DNA of 17,424 bases from Candidatus Kerfeldbacteria bacterium (lineage in GTDB: Bacteria > Patescibacteriota > Patescibacteriia > SBBC01): assembly GCA_903854795.1 (NCBI GenBank), contig CAINXF010000003.1, positions 1-17,424 of the forward strand. The letters are read 5' to 3'. Below the pieces are notes generated by a model. The model was given only the letters and a program-made list of their open reading frames with translations, ran no database searches and had not been told where the DNA came from. The translations under genes and the position numbers were made by a program. This document shows, piece by piece, positions 7,510 to 14,748 of this stretch; position 1 is the stretch's first letter, and every line of letters starts with the position of its first letter.

Positions 7510-8339
7510 GCGTGGTTTTTTATGAGTTCCAAGGCGCCGTACAACCCACCATAATCACCAAGCGTACCAAAGACGATTTTTGGTTTTATAGGATAGATTT
7601 TCAATATGTTCTTGAACTCGCTGCGGATATTAATGAGAGACAAGCGTTTCGTCAGCGAGCCGCCGACTACAATGATCGATGGCGACCAGAACATCGCGAC
7701 GTTCGCAAGACCGATCGCGACCAGCTTGTCCATGTTCCTCCAGATACGCTTATCGATGATGGTAACGGCGGGTTTCCCGTAGTTCACCTCGAGTGCGCTA
7801 CCTGATACGAGGCTTTCCCAATCGCCGGGGTGTGGCGAGGGGTGACGATGGTGTGCAATTGTGATGTTCATGAAGTGGTGCCCGATCTCAAATCCGAGCG
7901 CATTCGGCGCGATCATGCCGCGGTCGATCTTGCAGCCGTTGATGCCCGTGCCGATGCCGACGTACCCGACGATTGCCTCGCCTTTACCAGCACCGTGGAT
8001 CGCTTCGCCGAGGCCCACGACGGCATTGTCGTTCTCTAGGTATACCGGTGCCTTAAAGATGTGACCAAGGTCTCGCGCGAACGGCTTTCGCGCCCAACCA
8101 GGAAGGTGCGTGCTTTGGAGCAGCATCGTTTTCTTGCTATCGAGCGGACCTGGCAGCCCGCCGGCGACACCAGTGAGTTTCTTCGTGCCTATGAGCGCTG
8201 CTGCGGAACGAGCGATTAGTTGTAGCGCTTTTTGGTAGTTTTTCTCGATCGGGACATGCACCGGTTTCGAGAAGCCATGACCATTCGTAACTGCAAGGCG
8301 AAGGTTTGTGCCGCCAATATCAAAGATTAGTCCGTTCAT
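7506..8339 (-). CDS. ROK-family sugar kinase
   Basis: A 277-residue ROK protein. The ATP-binding motif DIGGTNLRLA is at 7-16, GGLPGPLD in the middle, LENDNAVVGLGEA places the catalytic base at Asp104, and YVGIGTGINGC is the second phosphate loop. EIGHH (151-155) matches the sugar-binding Glu-His of ROK glucokinases. The cysteine cluster that normally follows and binds zinc (CxCGxxGC) is absent; the segment instead reads AHHRHPSPHPGDWE, rich in histidine. There is no N-terminal helix-turn-helix, so it is a kinase and not a repressor. It overlaps transketolase upstream and rpiB downstream by 4 bp each, implying that its product feeds the pentose-phosphate reactions. Glucose or another hexose is the default substrate, but the real substrate cannot be read from sequence. 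Confidence 0.88.
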   Translation of the reverse strand: MNGLIFDIGGTNLRLAVTNGHGFSKPVHVPIEKNYQKALQLIARSAAALIGTKKLTGVAGGLPGPLDSKKTMLLQSTHLPGWARKPFARDLGHIFKAPVYLENDNAVVGLGEAIHGAGKGEAIVGYVGIGTGINGCKIDRGMIAPNALGFEIGHHFMNITIAHHRHPSPHPGDWESLVSGSALEVNYGKPAVTIIDKRIWRNMDKLVAIGLANVAMFWSPSIIVVGGSLTKRLSLINIRSEFKNILKIYPIKPKIVFGTLGDYGGLYGALELIKNHA

Positions 8340-10174
8340 AGGGTTCTTTTGACTGCGTTAATAATCGCGGACGCGTCGATGCGATGTGTATGAAGGAGTT
8401 GTGCCGATGTTGCACTATGCGGAACTCCCTGGACGGCGAGCGAGATGACGGTACCTGCGAGAAGACCGAGCGCACTACGGACCGCATCAGCAAGCCCACC
8501 TTCCGGTCGGTGATCCTCGACCACGATGAGGTGTGCAGTTTCTCGCGCCGCCTTTTTCAATGTCGTCGCGTCAATCGGTTTCACGCTGTAACAGTCGATG
8601 ACACGTATGGCAATCCCTTGTTTTTGCAGCTCGTCCGCTGCGGTAAACGCCTCATTGAGTGTGACGCCTGCCGCGACGATAGTCGCTTTGTCATTTCTTG
8701 ACGTACGGAACGTCGTGCTGCCGCCAATTGAGAACGACGCAGTCGATGGATAGAGGAGCGGTGCGGGATTGCGCCCGGCGCGCAGGTATACGATGCCGCT
8801 GTGTGCGAGTGCACAATCGGTGAGCTTTTCCGCGGTGACGGCATCGGCAGGGTAGAGCACGGTGCTTCCTTCGAGTGACCTGAACATCGCGATGTCCTCA
8901 AGTCCCATTTGCGAGGCGCCGTCCTGACCGATCGAAACACCGGCGTGCGTGCCGATGAACACCTGGTGCGTACCGGCATATTGCGCCATGCGGAGCTGGT
9001 CGTGCGCGCGCGTCAAGAACGCGGCGAAGGTAGCGGCGACCGGCAGCGTACCGCGTGAGGCGAGACCGTTCGCGATACCGACCATGTTCTGCTCAGCGAT
9101 GTACGATTCGATGAATCGTTTCGGATAGTGTACATCGAACAGTTCGGTGTAGGTCGAGTTTTCGACCTCACCATCGAGCACGACGAGGTTTGGGTAACGC
9201 GGCGCGAGGCGCACCAGCGCGTTGCCGATTGCTTGTCGCGTCGAGGTTGACATGCCTTTATGGTAGGCAATTACCGAAGCTGATTTTTTCTTGAGAATCG
9301 TCGTTGCAATAGTCCGAGGTTTTACGACTGAGACTTTGCGCGTCGTGATGATCGGTCCGAGTTCCTTTAGTGCTCGAGTGAGATCACTTATAGTCAACGT
9401 TTTCCCGTGCCAGCCGTTCTTGTTCTCGATGAATGAAACGCCCTTACCCTTGATCGTTTTCGCGATGACCATCACTGGCTTCCCAGTGACTGTGCGGGCG
9501 GTACGATATGCAGTGGAGATTGCACGGAGGTCATGGCCGTCGACAATGATTGTTTTCCATCCGAAGCTCTCGATGCGCCGGGCGTACGCCCTGCAGTCGT
9601 GGCCGAGCATGGTCGGTCCGCGCTGGCCGAGCCGGTTCACATCGAGAATTGCCGTGAGGTTGTCGAGCTTTGCGTGACCGGCGAATTGGATCGCCTCCCA
9701 GACCGAGCCCTCGGCCATTTCGCTGTCGCCGAGGAGTACGTAGGTCCTAAACGGCAGCCGGTCCATGCGTGCGCTCAATGCAATACCGATGCCGACTGAA
9801 AGACCTTGGCCGAGCGAGCCAGTCGGCGCTTCGGTAAACGGGAATGATGGCATTGGATGGCCTTCGAGCATGCTCGTACGCGTTCGAAGTCGTATGAGCT
9901 CGCCATGGGACACCGCTCCTGCAGCTGCGTAGAGCGCGTACAAGAGAGGTGCCGCGTGGCCCTTCGAAAACAGCAATCGGTCGTTATTTCGATACGTGGG
10001 GCGACGGAGGTCCGCTTTGAAATGTCCGTCGAAAAATAACGAGGTCATCAACTCGACCGCAGAGAGGCACGATGAAGGATGGCCAGAACCGGCCTTCGTG
10101 GTCGAGGTCAGTATGTCGCGTCGGATGTTGCGCGCGACGCTATCGAGCGGATGTCGTTGTGTCATAGGTTCCAT
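8336..10174 (-). CDS. tkt: transketolase
   Basis: A 612-residue single-chain transketolase, somewhat shorter than the common 650-670. It transfers two-carbon ketol units between pentose and hexose/triose phosphates using thiamine diphosphate. The N-terminal domain has SKGHAAPLLYA, GSLGQGLSVG and the diphosphate-binding motif from GDSEMAEGSVWE (Asp150) to DVNRLGQ. The second domain has Glu361 in YIAEQNMVGIANGLA, expected to activate the cofactor, and GVSIGQDGASQMGLEDIAMFR. The C-terminal domain begins around VIDCYSVKPID. The ATG at 10174 is preferred over the Met at residue 4 because a -10 box lies exactly 6 bp before it. It opens the operon tkt-ROK-rpiB-rpe and overlaps the ROK gene by ATGA. 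copA ends 43 bp upstream on the same strand, so read-through from the copper operon is possible. Confidence 0.95.
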   Translation of the reverse strand: MEPMTQRHPLDSVARNIRRDILTSTTKAGSGHPSSCLSAVELMTSLFFDGHFKADLRRPTYRNNDRLLFSKGHAAPLLYALYAAAGAVSHGELIRLRTRTSMLEGHPMPSFPFTEAPTGSLGQGLSVGIGIALSARMDRLPFRTYVLLGDSEMAEGSVWEAIQFAGHAKLDNLTAILDVNRLGQRGPTMLGHDCRAYARRIESFGWKTIIVDGHDLRAISTAYRTARTVTGKPVMVIAKTIKGKGVSFIENKNGWHGKTLTISDLTRALKELGPIITTRKVSVVKPRTIATTILKKKSASVIAYHKGMSTSTRQAIGNALVRLAPRYPNLVVLDGEVENSTYTELFDVHYPKRFIESYIAEQNMVGIANGLASRGTLPVAATFAAFLTRAHDQLRMAQYAGTHQVFIGTHAGVSIGQDGASQMGLEDIAMFRSLEGSTVLYPADAVTAEKLTDCALAHSGIVYLRAGRNPAPLLYPSTASFSIGGSTTFRTSRNDKATIVAAGVTLNEAFTAADELQKQGIAIRVIDCYSVKPIDATTLKKAARETAHLIVVEDHRPEGGLADAVRSALGLLAGTVISLAVQGVPHSATSAQLLHTHRIDASAIINAVKRTL

Positions 10175-10192
10175 GGTGCCAGTGTACCATGG
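10171..10192 (-). promoter_or_regulatory. extended -10 promoter and palindrome at the tkt start codon
   Basis: TGGTACACT (10181-10189, minus strand) is an extended -10 box ending 6 bp before the tkt ATG. A perfect inverted repeat, CCATGGT (10171-10177) / ACCATGG (10186-10192) with an 8-base spacer, covers both the start codon and the -10. It could be a repressor site or an mRNA hairpin; the latter is less likely if the message is leaderless. Confidence 0.5.
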
Positions 10193-10217
10193 AAAAAGAC
10201 GTCGGAAAAGAACTGAA

Positions 10218-12452
10218 TTACACCGTCGTCGTACGCCCGAAACGCTTTAACCTGAGCGAATTCATCACCACGAACAGCGATGAGCATGCCATAGCTACGG
10301 ACGCGATGATCGGGCTCAAGAGCAGGTGGAACGATGCGTACAAAGCACCAGCAGCCACGGGAATGCCGATGATGTTGTAGATGAACGCCCAGAACAAATT
10401 CTGCTTGATGGTGTTGAGCGTGGCACGGGCGAGCGTGATCGCGGTCACGATGTTCGCCACCTCGCCGTGGAGCAACACGATCTGCGCTGATTCGAGTGCG
10501 ATGTCGCTTCCTGTGCTGATCGCAATACCGACAGTCGCTTGGGCGAGTGCAGGCGCGTCGTTGATACCGTCCCCGACCATGGCGATTTTATTCCCCTTTG
10601 ATTGTTGGTTCTTGATGAACGTCGCCTTGTCTTCGGGACGCATGCGGGCCTCGAAGGATGCGATACCTGCCTGTCGCGCGATTGCCTCGGCGGTACGCGC
10701 GTTGTCGCCAGTGAGCAGTATCGGCTCGATGCCGAAGTGCATGAGCTGCGCAATGGCGTCTTTTGCATTCTGTCGAAGTGAATCGGAAATGGCGATGCAA
10801 CCGAGGTACGCGCCATCCTTCGAGACAAATAACAGCGTGTGAGCCTGGGATTCCAATTTTTTTGCGATGTTTTGTTGTACATCAGTGAGCGTGATGTGGT
10901 GGTCGTGCAGGAACGCATGGTTGCCCACCAAGATGGTGGTGCCGTCGATGACCGCACGTACGCCTCGTCCGACCACTACCTCGAACTGTTGTGGAACGAC
11001 CGGCGTTGGGACGCCGTGCTCGTTCGCATATCGTACCACTGCGGCCGCGAGCGGATGCTCGGAGTGTTGTTCTGCCCACGCGGCCCACATGAGCGTCTCA
11101 GAACCTTCGATGTGGACAACGCGAGGTCTGCCTTCGGTCAGCGTGCCGGTCTTATCGAAGACGATGACGTCGATGTTGGCGAGTCGTTCGAGCGCACCCG
11201 CGTTCTTGATGAGCACGCCGTGCTCGGCACCCTTACCGACGCCGATCATGACGGCGGTGGGTGTCGCTAGTCCGAGTGCGCAGGGGCACGCGATGATAAG
11301 GACGGAGACCGTGAGCACGAGCGCGAAGTTCAGCGCGACGACTCCTGCGGGTGGCAGGATGAACCAGATGATGAAGGTCGTGGCAGCGATACCGAGCACG
11401 ATGGGCACGAAAACGCCGGCGATCCGGTCAGCGAGGCGCTGGATCGGTGCCTGTGAGCTCTGCGCGCGCTCGACCAGCTCGATGATACGTGCGAGCGCGG
11501 TGTCCGCGCCGACCTTCGTGGCGTGGAAGGTGAACGCGCCGTTGGTGTTCATCGTACCGCCGATGACCGCATCGTTGATGGTCTTGTCGACCGGCATGCT
11601 TTCGCCGGTCACCATGGCTTCGTCAATCGACGACGATCCCTCGGTGATGAAACCGTCGACCGGTATCTTCTCGCCCGGGCGTACGATGACGAGATCGCCG
11701 ACTTTGACTTCGCTTATCGGCACCTCGTGTGCATCGTTTTCGCGCAGGACACGTGCGGTCTTCGCCGCGAGTCCCGCGAGTTTCTTGACCGCATCGTTGG
11801 CACCGCGTTTCGCGCGCGCTTCGAAGTAGCGCCCGAGGAGGATGAGCGTCGTGATGACGACGGCGGCGTCGAAGTAGGTGGTCGGAAGTTGACCACTCTT
11901 CGTGAAGAACGACGGGAACGCGACCGCCACCACGCTGAAGAGGTACGCCGCGCCGGTGCCCACGGCGATCAACGTGTCCATGTTCATCTGGCGGAACCGG
12001 AGCGCGCGCCATGCGCTCACGAAGAACTGGCGTCCGGACCAGGCCATGACCGTGGTCGCCAGCGCAAGTTGTGCGAGTTGTACGCCATGCTCCGGCATCA
12101 GTCCCGCCATGCGTAGCGCGTCGAGCGCCATGATGAGCGCGCCTGCGATAGCGCCGGCTACGACTTTGTTACGTAGAGAAACGAGCTCGTGAGCTCGTAG
12201 CATCGCGGCGTGGTCGTGGTGGTGTGCCTGTTCGTCCAACACGGCACGGTATCCGAGCTTACGGATTTGTGAATCCACGTTATTGAGTTTGGTAGCTGCA
12301 GGATCATAGGAAAGCATGCCACGTTCGGTCGCGTAGTTGACACTGATGCCTTTGACGCCGGGGACCTTCTTCACCACGCGCTCGATGTTTTTCGCGCACG
12401 ACGCGCAGTGCATCCCGATGACGGGGAACTCCTTGGTGACTGGTACTGCCAT
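10218..12452 (-). CDS. copA: copper-exporting P1B-type ATPase
   Basis: A 744-residue Cu(I)-translocating ATPase. One N-terminal HMA domain carries GMHCASC (Cys16, Cys19), followed by a histidine-rich linker (AHHHDHA). The actuator loop TGES is at 282-285, the transmembrane metal site CPC at 389-391, the phosphorylated Asp433 in DKTGTLT, the SEHPLAAA motif of the nucleotide domain, and GDGINDAP at 627-634. The last two helices hold YN (AFIYNIIG) and MACSS, the P1B-1 signature for monovalent copper. It pumps Cu(I) out of the cytoplasm. It starts 4 bp after the HMA chaperone stop with no SD, so it is the distal gene of the csoR-led operon and should be induced by copper through CsoR. Ag(I) is a plausible second substrate. 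Confidence 0.96.
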   Translation of the reverse strand: MAVPVTKEFPVIGMHCASCAKNIERVVKKVPGVKGISVNYATERGMLSYDPAATKLNNVDSQIRKLGYRAVLDEQAHHHDHAAMLRAHELVSLRNKVVAGAIAGALIMALDALRMAGLMPEHGVQLAQLALATTVMAWSGRQFFVSAWRALRFRQMNMDTLIAVGTGAAYLFSVVAVAFPSFFTKSGQLPTTYFDAAVVITTLILLGRYFEARAKRGANDAVKKLAGLAAKTARVLRENDAHEVPISEVKVGDLVIVRPGEKIPVDGFITEGSSSIDEAMVTGESMPVDKTINDAVIGGTMNTNGAFTFHATKVGADTALARIIELVERAQSSQAPIQRLADRIAGVFVPIVLGIAATTFIIWFILPPAGVVALNFALVLTVSVLIIACPCALGLATPTAVMIGVGKGAEHGVLIKNAGALERLANIDVIVFDKTGTLTEGRPRVVHIEGSETLMWAAWAEQHSEHPLAAAVVRYANEHGVPTPVVPQQFEVVVGRGVRAVIDGTTILVGNHAFLHDHHITLTDVQQNIAKKLESQAHTLLFVSKDGAYLGCIAISDSLRQNAKDAIAQLMHFGIEPILLTGDNARTAEAIARQAGIASFEARMRPEDKATFIKNQQSKGNKIAMVGDGINDAPALAQATVGIAISTGSDIALESAQIVLLHGEVANIVTAITLARATLNTIKQNLFWAFIYNIIGIPVAAGALYASFHLLLSPIIASVAMACSSLFVVMNSLRLKRFGRTTTV

Positions 12453-12456
12453 GGCG

Positions 12457-12666
12457 TTAGACGGGTTCGACGGGGTACCCAGCGTCCTTCAATGCACCGG
12501 TGAGCTTCACGAGATCGACTGATTCGTCGTGATCGACGGTAAGGATCTTTTTCCTGCCGTTCACGACGGCCTTCTGGACGCCCGGCGTGTCCTCACAGAC
12601 GCCCTCCATGACGAGCGCACAGCTCGCGCAATTGAAGTGGAGCACTTTGTATGAAGTTTTTTTCAT
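12457..12666 (-). CDS. HMA-domain copper chaperone (CopZ-like)
   Basis: A 69-residue single-domain protein that is almost entirely one heavy-metal-associated domain. HFNCASC supplies the Cu(I)-binding pair Cys13/Cys16, followed by the expected helix ([19 protein letters not shown]) and beta strands. The frame is open further upstream, but the ATG at 12666 is chosen because it overlaps the SafE-cupredoxin stop as ATGA (12663-12666) and the domain begins right there. It probably passes Cu(I) to CopA or CsoR, or to the membrane protein encoded just before it. In many Gram-positive relatives an HMA domain is fused to the SafE-cupredoxin protein; here it is a separate gene, so this may be the detached domain of that architecture rather than a true CopZ. 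Confidence 0.88.
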   Translation of the reverse strand: MKKTSYKVLHFNCASCALVMEGVCEDTPGVQKAVVNGRKKILTVDHDESVDLVKLTGALKDAGYPVEPV

Positions 12667-13673
12667 ATGGCGATGATGGTACCGCGGTACATGCCCATGC
12701 CGCACGTGAACGTATAACGTCCAGGCGAGGGGAACGTCGCGGTGATGGTGGTGGTCTGACTTGGCGTCAGACTTTGTTCGATGTTAAGCTGCGGTATGCG
12801 GAAGATGCCGGTGCAGCCGAGCGATGCCTTCGCGACGAGCTTGATCGCGACCGGTATGCCTGCGTTAACGGTCACCTCGTCGGGACTATAGCCGCTACCG
12901 GATACGCCGATGGTCGGATTGTTATTGGCCTTTGTGGCGTCGTCCGAGGAATTGTCGTTGCCGAACAGTGCCGCACCGAGCGATCGGCTCACGTTGTGGA
13001 ACTCGTACGGCGAATCGGTCAGTACGAGCGCGCTGTTCAGGGTCATCAGACCGAGGAACACGACGACCGCGGCGGCGAGGTACGCCATCTTCTTCTGGAG
13101 GAGTGCCGTTCCTTTGGCGAGCACGCCGACGATGAGAAATAGCGGTGCCGTGCCGAGTGTGAATCCGAACATGATGCCGGCGGCGCGTAAAGCATTACCC
13201 GTAGCGATCGCGGAGATCTCGAGCGCTTGTGTCGTACCGCAAGGGATGAGGATCGTGAGGAGACCGAGCACGAACGGCGCGATGAGCGACTGACTCTTCG
13301 CATTCTTGCGGACGAACCTTCTCACCGCGGACGGCGGCATGAGCGTCAGCCAAGGGAGGAATCCCGGTGCGATGAGCCTGATACCAGTGACGAGCATGAA
13401 TACGCCGGCGATGACTTGCAGCCAGATGCGGATGGTCGGCGTGAGCGCGATGGAACTGCCGAACCAGCCAAGGCCGAACCCGAGGAGCGTGTGGATGGCG
13501 ATCTTCGCGACGAGGAACGCCGCGACCGGCATGATGAGCCGCCGCCAGCCGTGCGGTTCCTCGCCATCCTCGGTCCGGAGCGCAAGCACGCCGATGAGTA
13601 GTCCACCCTGGACCGCGAGGCAGGTGAGCCCCCCCGTGGTGATACCGGTGATGAATGCGGTCGTGAAGTTCAT
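12663..13673 (-). CDS. UreH/SafE-like membrane protein fused to a cupredoxin domain
   Basis: A 336-residue protein. Residues 1 to about 215 form the multi-pass UreH-like/TauE-SafE domain with its copper-linked motifs TTGGLTCLAVQGG (Cys18) and IPCGTTQALE, followed by a long helix pair (GIMFGFTLGTAPLFLIVGVLA). The C-terminal 85 residues are a cupredoxin-like beta sandwich: GYSPDEVTVNAGIPVAIKL, Cys287 in LGCTGIF, and the ligand loop TFTCGMGMYRGTI with Cys324, Met326 and Met328. This pairing is known from Gram-positive copper loci, where it is thought to take part in copper export or trafficking at the outer face of the membrane; the mechanism is not settled. It follows the VKOR-like gene by 13 bp and overlaps the HMA gene by 4 bp. 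No SD is visible. Confidence 0.88.
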   Translation of the reverse strand: MNFTTAFITGITTGGLTCLAVQGGLLIGVLALRTEDGEEPHGWRRLIMPVAAFLVAKIAIHTLLGFGLGWFGSSIALTPTIRIWLQVIAGVFMLVTGIRLIAPGFLPWLTLMPPSAVRRFVRKNAKSQSLIAPFVLGLLTILIPCGTTQALEISAIATGNALRAAGIMFGFTLGTAPLFLIVGVLAKGTALLQKKMAYLAAAVVVFLGLMTLNSALVLTDSPYEFHNVSRSLGAALFGNDNSSDDATKANNNPTIGVSGSGYSPDEVTVNAGIPVAIKLVAKASLGCTGIFRIPQLNIEQSLTPSQTTTITATFPSPGRYTFTCGMGMYRGTIIAI

Positions 13674-13686
13674 GGGATGGTGTTGG

Positions 13687-14145
13687 TTATGATGTCGAGG
13701 CGGTGCTGTTGAGGCGAATATGACGAAGGGCGATCATGCTGCTCATGAGTATACCGACGTACAGTACAAAACCGTACACACACGCGGGAAGGCCGGTAAA
13801 CTGTATCTTAAGGAACCACAGTTCGTAGATTGCGAGACTTCCGGAAAAAGCCGTGCCGAGCAGTCCGAGAACGAGTAGTGCTTTTGTAATGCCGACGCTC
13901 GAGACCTTGCGGATCCCCACCAGTGCGACGATCGCGACGGCCAGGAACATGAAGAATCCGTACACGCAGGTCGGTTGTCCGAAGATGAGTACGCGTTTCG
14001 GTCCGCCGCACGAAACCATCCAGCTCAACGGGTTCTGGTGGCATGAATGCCCGAAGTAGTTCCAATAGGTGAGGTAACCGGAGAGTAGTAAACCGGCGAG
14101 CGAGAACAGCAGAGTCGCGACCTTCGTTCGTCGAAGTACGTTCAT
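13687..14145 (-). CDS. four-helix VKOR-like membrane protein
   Basis: A 152-residue integral membrane protein with helices at about 8-27, 59-78, 87-112 and 121-140. The first helix ends SGYLTYW, typical of bacterial vitamin K epoxide reductase (VKOR) homologues, and the loop carries Cys35 and Cys46. However, the CxxC expected near the fourth helix is Cys122-Val-Tyr-Gly125, so the second cysteine is missing. The two halves resemble each other: SGYLTY...FGQPTCVYGFFMF (22-67) and SGSLAIYE...TGLPACVYGFVLY (101-129), suggesting an internal duplication. Being the second gene of the copper operon, 4 bp after csoR, it may oxidise or bind thiols or copper at the membrane. Redox activity is unproven; calling it VKOR-like refers to fold, not function. 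Confidence 0.6.
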   Translation of the reverse strand: MNVLRRTKVATLLFSLAGLLLSGYLTYWNYFGHSCHQNPLSWMVSCGGPKRVLIFGQPTCVYGFFMFLAVAIVALVGIRKVSSVGITKALLVLGLLGTAFSGSLAIYELWFLKIQFTGLPACVYGFVLYVGILMSSMIALRHIRLNSTASTS

Positions 14146-14149
14146 GTTT

Positions 14150-14413
14150 CTATCTTCGTTTGAGCTGGTATACTTTCAGGATCTCCTGTTTCGCCTTTTC
14201 GGTCTGTCCTGCGCGGACCTGTTTGATCGTGCAGTGGCCGAGGTGATGCTCGAGGAGAATGTCCTCGACGTTCGAGAGCGCTTGTTTGACCGCCGAGGTC
14301 TGCGTGATGACGTCGATGCAGTACGCGCCGCTCGAGACGAGCTCTTGCAACCCGCGCACCTGCCCCTCGATGATCTTAAGACGGCGTATGAGGGAACGGT
14401 TGGAGTGATCCAT
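14150..14413 (-). CDS. csoR: copper-sensing repressor CsoR
   Basis: An 87-residue all-helical CsoR/RcnR-family regulator. The copper ligands match the family spacing exactly: Cys32 in GAYCIDV, His57 and Cys61 in EHHLGHC (C-25-H-4-C). RRLKIIEGQVRGLQELV is the conserved first helix. The frame is open for 40 more codons, but homology begins only at this ATG, and the upstream part is occupied by the operator and promoter. The protein represses in the apo form and leaves DNA when it binds Cu(I). It is the first gene of the copper operon and lies 13 bp from its own predicted operator, so it should autoregulate the whole cassette. There is no SD, and the predicted transcript start leaves a leader of only about 4 bases. 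Confidence 0.95.
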   Translation of the reverse strand: MDHSNRSLIRRLKIIEGQVRGLQELVSSGAYCIDVITQTSAVKQALSNVEDILLEHHLGHCTIKQVRAGQTEKAKQEILKVYQLKRR

Positions 14414-14423
14414 ATATCCACAG

Positions 14424-14451
14424 GGTATACCCCCAGGGGGGTATAGGTCAA
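14424..14451 (-). promoter_or_regulatory. promoter of the copper operon
   Basis: On the minus strand, TTGACC (14446-14451), a 16-bp spacer and TATACC (14424-14429). The -10 ends 10 bp before the csoR ATG, giving a nearly leaderless transcript. The spacer is filled by the CsoR palindrome. Confidence 0.65.
14426..14445. promoter_or_regulatory. CsoR operator
   Basis: Perfect palindrome with 9-bp arms, TATACCCCC (14426-14434) and GGGGGTATA (14437-14445), around a 2-bp centre. G/C-tract inverted repeats flanked by TA-rich ends are the known operator type of CsoR/RcnR-family repressors. It occupies the space between the -35 and -10 of the csoR promoter, where bound repressor would block RNA polymerase. 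Confidence 0.8.
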
Positions 14452-14494
14452 GGGTTTCTGTATCGCGGTACTCGTATTGGGCTCGGCACACGAC

Positions 14495-14523
14495 TTGATT
14501 GAATCGCGGAAACTTGTTACCAT
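14495..14523 (+). promoter_or_regulatory. promoter of tRNA-Arg
   Basis: TTGATT (14495-14500), a 17-bp spacer and TACCAT (14518-14523), ending 10 bp before the mature tRNA 5' end. It is divergent from, and does not overlap, the csoR promoter. Confidence 0.55.
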
Positions 14524-14533
14524 GCTCCCGCAT

Positions 14534-14610
14534 GCGCTCGTAGCTCAGATGGATAGAGCATCAGCTTGCGGAGCTGGGGGTCGGAGGTTCGAATCCTCCC
14601 GAGCGCACCA
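14534..14610 (+). tRNA. tRNA-Arg, anticodon GCG, CCA encoded
   Basis: A 77-base cloverleaf. Acceptor GCGCTCG pairs with CGAGCGC (14534-14540 / 14600-14606), discriminator A, then encoded CCA. The D-stem is GCTC/GAGC; the anticodon stem TCAGC/GCTGG closes a 7-base loop TTGCGGA with anticodon GCG at 14568-14570, reading CGC and CGU by wobble. The variable loop is 5 bases, and the T-arm is GGAGG-TTCGAAT-CCTCC. The body matches bacterial tRNA-Arg. Most bacteria read CGN with an A34 tRNA modified to inosine; a genomic G34 is unusual. A short A-stem/T6 tract (14621-14638) may terminate it. Confidence 0.95.
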
Positions 14611-14660
14611 CCATATCTATCAAAAAGTGCGGTTTTTTGTGATGGGATAATATGAACCGA

Positions 14661-14690
14661 CCCCTGCGAGAGATGCTCTTCTCGCAGGGG
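14661..14690. terminator. 11-bp GC-rich hairpin between tRNA-Arg and the aminopeptidase
   Basis: CCCCTGCGAGA (14661-14671) / TCTCGCAGGGG (14680-14690), perfect stem with an 8-base loop. It lies downstream of both the tRNA and the convergent aminopeptidase gene. Neither side has a clear U-tract, so it is a weak or factor-assisted terminator, or an RNA-stabilising hairpin. Confidence 0.55.
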
Positions 14691-14748
14691 CTGTGATACT
14701 TTCGAACGAACTTCGTGGATGGTACTGCTTGGAGCAGCTACATCGGGA

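Noticed and set aside
10867..11829. 320-residue plus-strand ORF and a 197-residue companion opposite copA
   Set aside because: Both are antisense to the highly conserved copA core and have shadow-type compositions (S/T/A/R-rich).
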